64,000 nt of DNA from JBBEBE01 sp040882505 (GTDB lineage Bacteria > Bacteroidota > Rhodothermia > Balneolales > Balneolaceae), in NCBI GenBank assembly GCA_040882505.1, contig JBBEBE010000005.1:454642-518641 (forward strand), given 5' to 3'. The translations under genes and the position numbers were made by a program. The notes below the pieces were generated by a model. That model searched no databases. It was not told where the DNA came from and saw only the letters and a program-made list of their open reading frames with translations. The stretch's first letter is position 1. Each line of letters starts with the position of its first letter. Shown piece after piece: positions 1 through 9,702 of the stretch.

Positions 1-934
1 GTCGGGCGGGCAAGTCACTCTGCTCAAGGACGAGATTGTCCAATCCGATCCGGTCGATTCGGTTCTCGCCCAGAACCCAGGCATATCCGGTGCGAGGATC
101 CAGTGCAAAGGCCGATGGCTGCCCTTCCAGTTCGATCGTGTCGGTCACCTGAAGGGATTCCGGATTCACCAGATCCATCCGGCCCGGGAGATCCTCCTCC
201 GGCACACGATTCCAGTTTTCGTCATAGGCGGTTCGCCCGGCGCTCAGAACCCAGATTCTGCCGGCGTCATCCATCTCCATCTGCAGGGGACCCGGACCGA
301 CGGTCAAGGTCTCGACCGTCTGGTCGCTGTCGATGTCGATGACAGAGAGGGTTTCGTCCTCGCCGAATCCATTGTTGGCAACGAACAGATACCGATCGTG
401 GATCAATACCTCTTGCGGGTTGTTTCCGGTTGCAATGGCACCGGATTCAATCGTCATGGATTCCGGGTCTACCCGATAGACGGAATGGTCGTACAGGCTG
501 CTGACATAGGCCTGATTCTCGCTCGCGACGGCAATTTTTACCGGTGTAATGGCGGGATCCTCGGTGAGGAGTGTTTGCTCATGAACAAGGTCGGGAAGGG
601 AGACTTTCTCGATCTTGTTCGGACTGTTGGTCACGATGTAGAGGTGGGATTCGGTACGAGTGATGGACTGAATGATGCCGCCCAAAGGTCGTTGGTTTAC
701 CTGTTCGAATCGGCGCTGAAGGGTCCCGTCTCCCTCCGGGTCGTGCCAACTTATGGATCCGTTGCCTTCGGTGAAGTTTCCTTCATTGGCAACAAGAACC
801 ACCTGACGGGCTGCCTGTTGGCCACGGTCGCTGAGTGAGTCGTTGCAGGAAGCCAACAAGGTGACCAAGAGAAAGAGTTGAAGAACTCGAAGAACGGGAT
901 GTTGGGTCTGAGATAGAGTGGAGTGTGTTTTCAT
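1..934 (-). CDS. YncE/DUF5074-like beta-propeller lipoprotein, partial
   Basis: The minus-strand frame is open from an ATG at 934 to the window edge, so about 311 residues are visible and the C-terminus lies outside. Residues 1-30 form a lipoprotein signal: a hydrophobic stretch (LLVTLLASC) ending in a lipobox with Cys30, so the protein should be anchored to a membrane, probably the outer one. The rest has repeated short beta-strand blocks with recurring phrases such as VVLVANEG, YIVTN and LFVANNGFG, as in YncE / DUF5074 propellers. It starts 79 nt after the BtuB-like receptor stop and is probably cotranscribed with it under the cobalamin riboswitch. Propeller lipoproteins next to BtuB receptors are common in Bacteroidota, where an accessory role in corrinoid capture is a reasonable inference. 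Exact family is not certain. Confidence 0.75.
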   Translation of the reverse strand, partial: MKTHSTLSQTQHPVLRVLQLFLLVTLLASCNDSLSDRGQQAARQVVLVANEGNFTEGNGSISWHDPEGDGTLQRRFEQVNQRPLGGIIQSITRTESHLYIVTNSPNKIEKVSLPDLVHEQTLLTEDPAITPVKIAVASENQAYVSSLYDHSVYRVDPESMTIESGAIATGNNPQEVLIHDRYLFVANNGFGEDETLSVIDIDSDQTVETLTVGPGPLQMEMDDAGRIWVLSAGRTAYDENWNRVPEEDLPGRMDLVNPESLQVTDTIELEGQPSAFALDPRTGYAWVLGENRIDRIGLDNLVLEQSDLPAR

Positions 935-1013
935 GAGTGAATGGGGTTGTTGTGGTTATGAATGGAATGAGTTTGGTTGACGTTGACGGTCGGGGATTCG
1001 ACGTCTGAATGAA

Positions 1014-2975
1014 TCAAGATTCAAACAGACCGATCCGGAGCGAGAACTGGAGGTGTCGTCCCGGCATGGGATACCAGGGAGTCATTTCGTAACGACTGTC
1101 CAGCAGATTTCGAAGTTCTGCGGTGAGCCGCCACGGTCGTCCGGTCAATGTTCCGCCCCGGCTCAACCGGAGATCCACACGGTGGAACGGGTCGAGCCAG
1201 GAGCTGTGATCGGCAGTCGTGTACCGTCGATCGGTCCATCTCCAAGAGAGCCGACTGTTCCAGGACTGGAAATGAGCCTCCAGATGGGATCGAATGCTCC
1301 AGAGCGGGATGTATCGCATCTGCCGGTCGATCGCCTGATCCCCACTGAATCGGGGTCGACCGATTCGGCTGTGCCGCAGGTCGGCAGCCGCCCCCCAAGA
1401 CAGTGTTACAGAAGGGGCGTCCACAGATCCGCCGATACGTGTTTCCAAGCCGTGTGCATGAATCCGCTCCACATTTTCCGGACTCCAGACAGATCCCTGT
1501 CGGGGCGTCCAGTAGATCCCATTCCGGAGTCGAATGCGGTAGACCGTGACCGTGATCCGGTTCAACCCGTTCAGGGTCGGTTCCCAGTGAATGCCGCCTT
1601 CGAGGGTGACTCCCCGTTCTGCCTTCAGATCCGGATTTCCGCCCGGGGTCCAGTAGAGATCATTGAACGAGGGCGGGTTGAAGTTGCGGCTTACCGATCC
1701 GCGCAGATGGAGACGTTCCGGGATCAGTTCCAGGTTGGATCCGATCGAGGGACTCCAGACCCATCCCGAGTCGCTGTAGTGATCCAGGCGAACGGCCGGT
1801 GTCCAGAGGAGGCGTTCGTTGATCATGGTGATCTGTGGATGGATTCGAGCGGCGAGGGTACGACGTATGGGTGATTGGGTGTAGTTGTTGGTTGTGATCT
1901 CTTCGTGACCCGCTTCAACGCCGCCTCGCCACTGGATGGTTCCGGATGTGGGGCGTTCGATGTCGAGACTTGTCAACAGACGACGGGTCTGAATCCGGCT
2001 GTGGATGGAGTTGTCGGCTCTGTCGTAGTGGAACGTGTACTGCTCCAGATAGGCGGCCGGAGAGAGGTGCCAATCCTGCAGAGGAATCCGGGTTGAACCG
2101 GTCCATCGAAACCCGCGATCGACCTGAATGGCTTCCTCGCCTTGTTGCAGGATGCTGCCGGGAATCTCCTCTTCCCGATCCCAAACCCAGATCTTGCTGG
2201 TGAGATTCCCATGGCTCCAGCCTGCCAAAAGCTGACTCTCCTCGCCTGCATTGTGGACTCTCTTTTCGGAATCATCTGTGAGTGGATCCCGATAAGCGAA
2301 GTCGTTGGATGCCTGTCGGTGGAATCCACGAAACTGAAATCGGTGATTGCCACGTGGCAGCACGGCCGAGAGCGTCCCTCCCCGGTTTGCGAATGCCCCC
2401 GCATGCAGGCCGGCCATGACTTCCGGCCGATTCACACGGGTCGCACGACTTCGAAGATGGAGCGAACCACCCAACGCGCCTCCTCCCCAGATGCTGCTGG
2501 GTGTACCGGGACTTACTTCAAGGGAGCTGAAAAGCGGGGCAGAGAGTAGAGAGAGATCGGTTTGATTCAGCGACAAGCTGCGGATCGGAAACCCTTCCCA
2601 CAAGACCTGGGTCTGTCCGGAAGAGAGCCCTCTTTGGGAGAGTAGAGCCATGGAGCCCGGGCCGTGATCCCGAACGGTGAGGCTGCTCATCTCCTCGAGC
2701 AGATCCCCGAGATGATTTGTGGAGAGACGTTCCCAGTGGTCGAGATGGATGGTTTCGACGTGAATCGGTTGCTGTCGGGATGGAAGCGGAAGTCGGGTCG
2801 ACTGAATGATCAGATCTTCCATCTCTCCCTGCAGGATGGATGTGTCTGTCGTATCGCTTGCCAACGGGGTCTGGATAGAGGAGTGCAGAGGGCGGGCCGG
2901 GATCTCGGACCAGAGAAACGTACTCAAAAGCAGTGAGCAAGCCGCACCCTGCCACACGGGTCGGAATGAATGCAT
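1014..2975 (-). CDS. btuB: TonB-dependent cobalamin receptor, BtuB-like
   Basis: An outer-membrane TonB-dependent receptor of 653 residues, near the usual BtuB size (about 600-650). The open frame runs upstream to 3311, but that part translates the riboswitch. The ATG at 2975 is chosen because it lies just after the riboswitch and opens a signal-peptide-like N-terminus (MHSFRPVWQG, then a hydrophobic run). A TonB-box-like segment MEDLIIQST is near residues 52-60. A plug domain follows (about 70-190, with GGGALGG), then a barrel with the usual C-terminal pattern RNLLDSRYEMTPWYP and a final strand ending in F-E-S. The substrate is inferred from the riboswitch, not from the protein itself. Transport into the periplasm would need TonB-ExbBD, and crossing the inner membrane a BtuCDF system; neither is in the window. 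Confidence 0.9.
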   Translation of the reverse strand: MHSFRPVWQGAACSLLLSTFLWSEIPARPLHSSIQTPLASDTTDTSILQGEMEDLIIQSTRLPLPSRQQPIHVETIHLDHWERLSTNHLGDLLEEMSSLTVRDHGPGSMALLSQRGLSSGQTQVLWEGFPIRSLSLNQTDLSLLSAPLFSSLEVSPGTPSSIWGGGALGGSLHLRSRATRVNRPEVMAGLHAGAFANRGGTLSAVLPRGNHRFQFRGFHRQASNDFAYRDPLTDDSEKRVHNAGEESQLLAGWSHGNLTSKIWVWDREEEIPGSILQQGEEAIQVDRGFRWTGSTRIPLQDWHLSPAAYLEQYTFHYDRADNSIHSRIQTRRLLTSLDIERPTSGTIQWRGGVEAGHEEITTNNYTQSPIRRTLAARIHPQITMINERLLWTPAVRLDHYSDSGWVWSPSIGSNLELIPERLHLRGSVSRNFNPPSFNDLYWTPGGNPDLKAERGVTLEGGIHWEPTLNGLNRITVTVYRIRLRNGIYWTPRQGSVWSPENVERIHAHGLETRIGGSVDAPSVTLSWGAAADLRHSRIGRPRFSGDQAIDRQMRYIPLWSIRSHLEAHFQSWNSRLSWRWTDRRYTTADHSSWLDPFHRVDLRLSRGGTLTGRPWRLTAELRNLLDSRYEMTPWYPMPGRHLQFSLRIGLFES

Positions 2976-2990
2976 GGGAATCTGTTCGTC

Positions 2991-3010
2991 CACCTTTATG
3001 CCCGAAGGTG
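2991..3010 (-). promoter_or_regulatory. Hairpin between B12 riboswitch and btuB start
   Basis: On the minus strand, arms CACCTT and AAGGTG enclose an 8-nt loop, 16 nt before the btuB start codon. The 3' arm and the following bases (AAGGTGGA) are purine-rich and could be the ribosome-binding site. The helix could therefore be part of the riboswitch expression platform and act on translation. There is no U-tract, so a terminator is unlikely. The role is inference. Confidence 0.35.
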
Positions 3011-3018
3011 CGACAGTT

Positions 3019-3212
3019 GGATGATCGGCAGGTCTCCTGGCTTGCCCGTGCCGAGTTACCTTCCCGCCCGAAGGCAGTGGTGGGGTGAGACTCGTCACAT
3101 GTCCGATGCCGATGCATCGGAAGGCTGACAGTTGCGGGTACAGCTCCCGATTTTCACGGGATTCCCTCTTCGTCCTCCGGTGGGAGGAACCGAACACCAT
3201 TGGTGTCTGCAA
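3019..3212 (-). ncRNA. Cobalamin (AdoCbl) riboswitch
   Basis: Read on the minus strand, the segment holds the conserved cobalamin-aptamer blocks in order: GGTTCCTCCCACCGGAGGA near the 5' side, GGGAATCCCGTGAAAATC, then the signature ACCCGCAACTG, and at the 3' end the B12-box sequence AGCCAGGAGACCTGCCGATC. These are the hallmark segments of the class-I aptamer. It lies 44 nt upstream of the btuB-like start and should lower expression of the receptor and the following lipoprotein when cobalamin is plentiful. Boundaries are approximate to about 10 nt. Confidence 0.95.
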
Positions 3213-3244
3213 TGAAAGTACAATCTGACCGTTTGGAATCAAAA
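3213..3244 (-). promoter_or_regulatory. Candidate promoter of the B12 riboswitch transcript
   Basis: On the minus strand a TTTTG (-33-like, 3240-3244) is followed after 19 nt by TACTTTCA (-7-like, 3213-3220). This resembles the Bacteroidota consensus TTTG / TAnnTTTG, with two mismatches in the -7 box. Transcription would begin close to the 5' edge of the aptamer. Position fits well; sequence match is only moderate. Confidence 0.4.
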
Positions 3245-3301
3245 CTCTGTTCAAGGCTTTGTACATTGTTTCCAACCTGAAACCGGAGCTGATACGCGAC
3301 A

Positions 3302-5206
3302 ATGTCCCCACTTGTCAGACGCCTTTTGTTTGCCTTGGTGTTCGTTTACGGTCTTTTGACGGAACCGGTTCAGGGGCAGGACCGGGATCCGGTGGTCTGG
3401 GAGGTCGTGTTTGACGGGAATGAGACCTATGATCGTGTTGTCCTCAACAATGTGATTGCAACGGATACGCCCTCTTTATGGGAGAAGTTGACAGGAAAGA
3501 CCGGGGACTACCTTGTCAATGAAGATGAATTGCGCCGTGACCGAATTCGTCTGGAGCGGTATTATCAGCGTCGCGGATTCGACCAGGTCACCGTGAATAC
3601 GGAGCGCGAACCCGGGGACAAAGAGTGGAAGGAGCGCATTCGTTTCCGGATTTCAGAGGGGGCTCCTCTCCGTGTCGGTTCCTTCGAGTGGTCGATTGAC
3701 GGGTCCGTGGAGAGTGCTCGACGTATCCGGGAGAGCGCTCTTTTCCGGAGGGCCGAGCAGCAGCACAATTTCCAACCGGGGGTTCGATATCAATCGATTC
3801 GGGAGTCGGAAGTAACCGGCCTCTTTCTATCGGCAATGGAAGAAGACGGGTATGCGTATTCAGTCGCCGATTTGGAGGTGAGCGAGCCCGACTCGCAGGG
3901 AGAGGTCGAGATCCGTTTGACGCTCAAACCCGGTCCCCGCATGCGATATGGAGGGTTTTCGATAGAGGGGGAGTATACGGTCCGGGAGTCGGTCATTCTT
4001 CGGGAGACCGGACTGTCACCGGGTGATCTCTATCGGGAAGACGAGATACAGGAGGCACAACGAGAGCTGTTTAATCACCATCTCTTCCGATTTGCCACTC
4101 TCTCCATCCCGGAAGAGGCGTCACCGGACAGTCTGCTTGATGCCACCATTCGGGTTCGCCAGCAGGAGCCGCGTGCGATTCGTATTTCTGCAGGGTTTGG
4201 ACAAGAAGAGAAGTTACGGGGCGAGATTGGTTGGGAACACCGGAATGTGGGGGGATGGGCCCACCGATTCGGAATATCGGCCCGGGCATCCTTTATCGAA
4301 CAGCGGGGTGGTGTGGACTATCTGATTCCGTACCTATTCAATACCAAGAGTAGTCTGGTGTCGGCACCGTACATCCAGAGGCGTCTCGAGCCGGCATTCG
4401 AACTCTTCCGGATCGGTTATACCAATAGTATGATCTACCAGCACAGCCGTTCGTTGACCGGAACCATTAGTTACGAACTCAATTTCAACGAGGAACTCTC
4501 CCGCAACCAGGATATCTCCCTTCCCGATTCCATTTTGAGCTACAATACCGGTGCGTTTTCCGTGACCGGGCTCTATAATACGGTTCGCAGCCGGCAGGGG
4601 GAGGGGTGGCATATCCAGCCGGGATTGGAGATTTCGAGTCTCTTCTCCGAAGGGAGCTACGCGTACCGAAAAGCGACGATGGAGGTTCGGAACTTTCGGG
4701 AACTGAACCCCACCCTGATGTTGGCCACCCGAATACAGGGCGGGGTCATTCATACTCCCGAGACGGACAGTCTGCCGACCAACATCCGTTTTTTCACGGG
4801 TGGAACCAATACGGTTCGCGGCTGGAGTCGCCAGCAGTTGGGCCCGCAACGGGTCTTGTTGGACGGTGACGGCAGCTTTGAACAGTTTGTTCCGTCGGGC
4901 GGGCGTGCATTTTCCGGTATGAATGTCGAGTTGCGGCAGAGCCTGGATGCGATCATTCGACGATTCGGGATGGCTGCGTTTCTGGATGGGGGGCAGGTCT
5001 GGAGATCGGCCCGCCGGTTGGGAGATCGGCCGCTGCAGTTCGGAGCAGGAGGAGGGATTCGGTATGAATCCCCCATCGGGCCGGTACGTGTGGATATCGC
5101 CTATCAGTTGAACCCGTCGGATGCCGATCGGGGGATCTATCAGGGGGATCCGGTACAAAAACGATCTCGTTGGGGAATACATTTCAGTATCGGACAAGCG
5201 TTTTGA
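3302..5206 (+). CDS. tamA: Omp85-family outer membrane protein, TamA-like
   Basis: 634 residues. An N-terminal signal peptide (about 1-25, ending PVQGQ) is followed by POTRA-like repeats (about 30-270; blocks such as RLERYYQRRGFDQVTV and LSPGDLYREDEIQEAQRE). The C-terminal Omp85 / bacterial surface antigen barrel spans about 290-634, with the typical segment FFTGGTNTVRGW, the strand AAFLDGGQVW and the closing region GAGGGIRYESPIGPVRVDIA. The barrel ends in a C-terminal aromatic residue (GQAF). Length and the single gene directly followed by a TamB-like gene (3-nt gap) favour TamA over BamA, which is usually longer with five POTRA domains. Role: with TamB, a periplasm-spanning system proposed for outer-membrane protein assembly and lipid transport. 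Confidence 0.85.
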   Translation: MSPLVRRLLFALVFVYGLLTEPVQGQDRDPVVWEVVFDGNETYDRVVLNNVIATDTPSLWEKLTGKTGDYLVNEDELRRDRIRLERYYQRRGFDQVTVNTEREPGDKEWKERIRFRISEGAPLRVGSFEWSIDGSVESARRIRESALFRRAEQQHNFQPGVRYQSIRESEVTGLFLSAMEEDGYAYSVADLEVSEPDSQGEVEIRLTLKPGPRMRYGGFSIEGEYTVRESVILRETGLSPGDLYREDEIQEAQRELFNHHLFRFATLSIPEEASPDSLLDATIRVRQQEPRAIRISAGFGQEEKLRGEIGWEHRNVGGWAHRFGISARASFIEQRGGVDYLIPYLFNTKSSLVSAPYIQRRLEPAFELFRIGYTNSMIYQHSRSLTGTISYELNFNEELSRNQDISLPDSILSYNTGAFSVTGLYNTVRSRQGEGWHIQPGLEISSLFSEGSYAYRKATMEVRNFRELNPTLMLATRIQGGVIHTPETDSLPTNIRFFTGGTNTVRGWSRQQLGPQRVLLDGDGSFEQFVPSGGRAFSGMNVELRQSLDAIIRRFGMAAFLDGGQVWRSARRLGDRPLQFGAGGGIRYESPIGPVRVDIAYQLNPSDADRGIYQGDPVQKRSRWGIHFSIGQAF

Positions 5207-5209
5207 ATC

Positions 5210-8200
5210 ATGCATGAGAATCTACAACATAGCGAGTCTGCAGGAATGCCGGATCCATCACGATCCGGACGTGGGTGGCAACGGGCCGGCTGGTTGTTGA
5301 TTCTGTGTCTCACCGGTCTGCTCCTCCTTCGTTTGTCACTGAAGAGTGATTGGCTCCTCGACCGAGTTCGAATGTTGGCCGTGGAGCAGGTGAATCGGCA
5401 GTTGAATGGTGAGATAACCCTGGATCGATTGGAAGGGGATCTGCTCTCTGAGTGGACGCTTTACGGGGTCGAGATCCGGGGAGTGGACGGGACGTCTGTT
5501 GGCCGGGCGGGGCGTGTACGGGTGAGGTACCATCCGGTACGGCTATTGACGGGAAAAGAGTTGGATCTATTGGAGATCGATTCGTTGGACGTCACACTCT
5601 CGGAGGATTCGGAGGGGGGGTGGAATGTGCAAAAATTGCTGCCCGAACCCGATTCAACAGAGCGTTCCGGAGAGCTATTTCCGTTTCGTCTGCATCAGCT
5701 GATCCTGGATCATGCCGATCTTTCCGTCTCTTCACCTTCGTTGCCGGATGATTCGTTGCGAATCTCGGATTTGGCACTGCGAGCGAGTGCGGGGTATCGT
5801 TCCGGAGAGTGGGATGTTTCGCTCGGTGATCTGCGAATGCGTCTCCGGCAGGGGCGCTTGCCACGTGATCTGGATGTGGCCATGGCGGGCGGGCTGGATG
5901 GTGAAGAGATCACGTTGGAACGGTTTGTTGTGAGTAGCGGCCGCAGCTGGATTCGAAGTCGGGGATCTGCACTTTTGAAACCGGACGGTCCGTTGGATGT
6001 CGATATCGGATTGGATCCGTTGGCAGTGGAAGATCTGAAAGCGTGGGACCTGGAGGGGTTGGAGCGGGATGTGACCGCCGACATCCGGTTCTCGGGGACC
6101 CTGTCGGAGCCGGTTCTGCGTCTCGATTTGCAGGCCGGTTCAGGATTGCGCCACATTCGTCTTGAGGGGGCCTTCGAGAAGGCAGAAGAGACGTATGCGA
6201 TCCGATCACTCGGCCTGGAACTACAGGAACTGGACGGAGTTCTTCTGACCGGGAGAGAGGGAATGCCGTCCATTCACCATCTGCGACTGGATCTCGCCGG
6301 GACGGGGTCGATCTCCGATCCGCTGTCGTCGTCCCTCCAGGCAGAGATGGATCTGGAAGGTCTTCGGTTGTCGGGGCGAACCCTGTTGGACCACGTTCAA
6401 TTGGACGGTCGTTTCCAGGAACGGCAGTTCCAATTCAGCGGTCGATTCCATCGCGATCTGGAGGAGGTGCAAATCGACGGGTCGGGGTCGGTAGCTGCAG
6501 ATGCCGAACCGGAGTGGGAGTTTGCCCTGAACGGGGACAGCCTCGATCTGCGAACGTGGTGGGAAGGGGTCACCCGGGAGGTGATTCTTTCTCCGCAATT
6601 GGAGGTAAGCGGTCGGGGTCTGGCGTTGGAGGAACCGGTCCGGTTCGATCTGCAGTTGAACGACAGTCGGATGTTGCAGGAGTCGATCGATACGCTCCGA
6701 CTGAGTGGTTCGTTTACGAGGGATTCGTTGTCCATGGATCTCTATGGACGGCCACTGAGTGGCACGCTTCAAGTGAACCTGCAGGCCAGTCTCCAGCCGG
6801 ATGATGCCGGCTTTCAATGGGTCGGGCAATTTGATGATCTCAATATCGGCCGGTTTTTCCCGATGGATGATTTTCCTACCCGACTCAATGGTCAAATAGA
6901 AGGGCAGGGCAGCGGATGGAGTCGGGAGATGTTGACGCTTGACGCCGAGATGCAACTGGACTCCTCGCAAGTGAACAGGGAATGGGTCGAAACCCTCCGG
7001 GGAGAGTTTCAGGTACGAAATGAACGACTTCTCGTGGCACCTCTTCGAATCGAGAGTCCGATGGTGAGTGGGAGTGTAGAGCTGAATCACCACCTGATGG
7101 ACGTCTATGACGAACAGAACCGAATGGAGATCGACCTGGAGCTGAAAAACAGTGCGCCATTTGCTCCACTGGTCGGTGTGGAAAATTTGCAGGGGAGTGG
7201 GTCGGTACGTGCCCGGCTCTACCGGAGTGAAGAGGGGGATCTGCTGTATGAAGGAGAAGGAGTCCTGACTGAAGTGGTTGTCGGAGAGTTTTTTCGCGGG
7301 GAAGAGACCACATGGGACATTTCGGGTGTCCGCTCGGTCGGTTCGGAAGGGCAACTTCGGTTTCACTCCCGGGAGATGCAGATTCAAGGATACCCCGTCC
7401 GGGAGATCGATCTGGAAGCGCGATTGACCGATCTCCAGGATCGAATCCAGGGGGATCTTCTCTTGACGGTTCTGCAGAGTGAAGACCACGAGGTGCGGTG
7501 GGCCGGGGGGCTGTATTGGGGAGTGGACGAGCGCCGGTTAACGAGTCGCGAGCTGGACGTTCGGGCTCCCCAGGAACGAATCATGCTGATGAATCCATTC
7601 GAGGTGGTGATGACCGATTCGACACTCTCGGTTGGGGAGATTCACATGCAGTCGGATCGGGACGAGGCGTGGATGAAGGTGCAGGTACCCGGGTGGAGTG
7701 TAGATCGGAAGGAGATCTCCATGGAGGTAGAGGCGATGGATTTGGCAACGCTTCAGGAGGCGTTGACGGGTGACGTCTATGGCGAGGCGCTGGCGAGCGG
7801 ATGGGTGCATTTGGTGGAAGAGTCGGGGGAATGGGAAGGCGAATCCAGGATCGAGTTTCGTGAGGTCCAATGGGTAGATGCCGGCGTGGACCGAATTCAA
7901 ATTGACGGGGTTCTGGAAAATGGTGAACTCCGGTTCGAGGGAAGCGGGGAGCAGGAGGGGGTGGAGTTTCTGGATCTTTCCTTGCAAGTACCTTTTGCAC
8001 AGGGGGATCCAGCAGGATTTGCGAACACGTTTTTCGACCATCCAGTAGAGGGGAGGATCGATGTTCGTGGTCGGGACCTATCATGGTGGAGCCGGTTTGT
8101 TCCGGCCGATCGTCGTCCGGATTTGGGCGGAGAACTTCAGATCCGGAGTGAATTGAGTGGCGTTGCCGGATCGCCCGCATTTGATGGAGGGATACGGGTC

Positions 8201-9700
8201 GTCAATCCTCGACTTTCCGGGCTGGATCTGGATGATCTTCAAATGGAGTGGGAGTATCGTCACAATGTGAGTGAATTACGGGTCGACGGATATCTGGATC
8301 GGGCAGGTAATCGTGTAGCCACGTTGGAGGGGGTGTTGCCCCTGGAGTTGGATATGCGCGAGCTTCGACGGTTGGAGCCGGTGGATTCCGATCCGGTCTA
8401 TTTGGAAGTCCGGAGTGATCAGATTGATTTGGCTCTCTTCTCTTCCCTGTTGCCGCGGGACCAGTTTCGCGATCTGCGGGGTCGATTGACAGGGTTTTGG
8501 CGAGCGGAAGGGCAGGTCGGGGATGTGGAGTCTACGGGGGAGTGGAGGTTGCGCGAAGGCAGGGTGCGAGTTGTGCCTCTTAATCTGTCTCTCCAAGGAG
8601 TAGAGGCCGATCTGACCATGGCGGGTCGTGAACTGACTCTGGACCGTTTTGTCGTTCGGAGCGGGCCCGGCCGGGCGACTCTTCAGGGACGAATGGATAT
8701 TTCGAACGGGTTGAACCCTGAATTGGATCTGTCGTTGACAGCCCGACAGCTTCAAGTTGCGAATCGTAATAATTTGAATGCGATCATCGATCTGGACAGC
8801 CGGTTGACCGGATCCCTTCAAGCTGCTGAATTGTCCGGGAACCTCACGTTTCGAAGTGGATTCGTCCAGTTGGAGAACTTTGGGGAAGAGTCGGTCGAAG
8901 ATGTGGAACTGGAGTCGGACGAATCCGGACCCTCCATGTATGATCAAATGGTCATGGAACTGTCGGTCGTATTTGACCGACAGTTTTTTATCCGAAACCG
9001 ACAATATCTGGATATGGAGGTGGAGTTGGTCGGGGAAGTCGATCTTGTCAAGGAGTCCGGCGGGGAGTTGGAGATGTTTGGAGCTCTGGAGGGTGTCAAT
9101 GGGTATGCCCGGCCACTCGGGCGACAGTTTGATCTGGATCAGGCTCTGGTCACGTTCTACGGTCCGGTCGACAACCCGGAGCTGGAGATTCGAACACAGC
9201 ACACCCCTCAGCGCAGTACGGAGGTCGTGACGCTCTGGTACATCATCGAAGGAACGGTACAGGATCCGGAATTCAGGTTCGATTCCGATCCCTATCTGGA
9301 GCTACAGGATATTCTGAGTTACACTCTTTTCGGCAGACCGTTCTACGCCCTGGAGTCGTGGCAACAGGCACTCTCCGGAGGAAGCGGGGATTCCTCGGCT
9401 GCCGATGTGGCGATGGAGATACTGATTGAGCGGTTCGGAGCCAATGCTGCGCGTCAATTGGGCGTGGATGTGGTCGAAGTGGAAAACAACCGAACCGGGT
9501 CGGGAAACCGAACCACCATTAAAACGGGCTGGTATTTGGGCGATCGAACCTTTTTTGCCGTACTCAACGAGATCAGCGGGTCGTCTCCGAAAACGCTCTT
9601 TATGCTGGAATACATGCTGACGAAGAACCTGGAGTTGCTGGTCACGCAGGGAGATGACAGTCGTCAGGGGATTGACCTTCGGTGGACACGTGAATATTGA
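5210..9700 (+). CDS. tamB: TamB-like translocation/assembly module protein
   Basis: 1496 residues. One N-terminal membrane segment (about 25-45, AGWLLILCLTGLLLL) is followed by a very long region of short amphipathic beta-strands typical of AsmA/TamB beta-taco proteins. The C-terminal DUF490/TamB domain (about 1150-1496) includes GYARPLGRQFDLDQALVTFY, FDSDPYLELQDILSYTLFG and the closing TLFMLEYMLTKNLELL. The start at 5210 is 3 nt after the TamA stop, so the pair is probably translated from one mRNA. TamB is anchored in the inner membrane, reaches the outer membrane through TamA and is thought to carry phospholipids or help insert outer-membrane proteins. The strand-rich region is acidic with many Glu and Asp, but I see no break or frameshift. 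Confidence 0.88.
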   Translation: MHENLQHSESAGMPDPSRSGRGWQRAGWLLILCLTGLLLLRLSLKSDWLLDRVRMLAVEQVNRQLNGEITLDRLEGDLLSEWTLYGVEIRGVDGTSVGRAGRVRVRYHPVRLLTGKELDLLEIDSLDVTLSEDSEGGWNVQKLLPEPDSTERSGELFPFRLHQLILDHADLSVSSPSLPDDSLRISDLALRASAGYRSGEWDVSLGDLRMRLRQGRLPRDLDVAMAGGLDGEEITLERFVVSSGRSWIRSRGSALLKPDGPLDVDIGLDPLAVEDLKAWDLEGLERDVTADIRFSGTLSEPVLRLDLQAGSGLRHIRLEGAFEKAEETYAIRSLGLELQELDGVLLTGREGMPSIHHLRLDLAGTGSISDPLSSSLQAEMDLEGLRLSGRTLLDHVQLDGRFQERQFQFSGRFHRDLEEVQIDGSGSVAADAEPEWEFALNGDSLDLRTWWEGVTREVILSPQLEVSGRGLALEEPVRFDLQLNDSRMLQESIDTLRLSGSFTRDSLSMDLYGRPLSGTLQVNLQASLQPDDAGFQWVGQFDDLNIGRFFPMDDFPTRLNGQIEGQGSGWSREMLTLDAEMQLDSSQVNREWVETLRGEFQVRNERLLVAPLRIESPMVSGSVELNHHLMDVYDEQNRMEIDLELKNSAPFAPLVGVENLQGSGSVRARLYRSEEGDLLYEGEGVLTEVVVGEFFRGEETTWDISGVRSVGSEGQLRFHSREMQIQGYPVREIDLEARLTDLQDRIQGDLLLTVLQSEDHEVRWAGGLYWGVDERRLTSRELDVRAPQERIMLMNPFEVVMTDSTLSVGEIHMQSDRDEAWMKVQVPGWSVDRKEISMEVEAMDLATLQEALTGDVYGEALASGWVHLVEESGEWEGESRIEFREVQWVDAGVDRIQIDGVLENGELRFEGSGEQEGVEFLDLSLQVPFAQGDPAGFANTFFDHPVEGRIDVRGRDLSWWSRFVPADRRPDLGGELQIRSELSGVAGSPAFDGGIRVVNPRLSGLDLDDLQMEWEYRHNVSELRVDGYLDRAGNRVATLEGVLPLELDMRELRRLEPVDSDPVYLEVRSDQIDLALFSSLLPRDQFRDLRGRLTGFWRAEGQVGDVESTGEWRLREGRVRVVPLNLSLQGVEADLTMAGRELTLDRFVVRSGPGRATLQGRMDISNGLNPELDLSLTARQLQVANRNNLNAIIDLDSRLTGSLQAAELSGNLTFRSGFVQLENFGEESVEDVELESDESGPSMYDQMVMELSVVFDRQFFIRNRQYLDMEVELVGEVDLVKESGGELEMFGALEGVNGYARPLGRQFDLDQALVTFYGPVDNPELEIRTQHTPQRSTEVVTLWYIIEGTVQDPEFRFDSDPYLELQDILSYTLFGRPFYALESWQQALSGGSGDSSAADVAMEILIERFGANAARQLGVDVVEVENNRTGSGNRTTIKTGWYLGDRTFFAVLNEISGSSPKTLFMLEYMLTKNLELLVTQGDDSRQGIDLRWTREY

Positions 9701-9702
9701 GA

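Noticed and set aside
2976..3311. N-terminal extension of the btuB open frame
   Set aside because: It translates the cobalamin riboswitch and leader; the sequence is fully explained by the aptamer and the real start is at 2975.
6221..7489. 422-residue minus-strand open frame inside tamB
   Set aside because: Antisense shadow of tamB; no family pattern.
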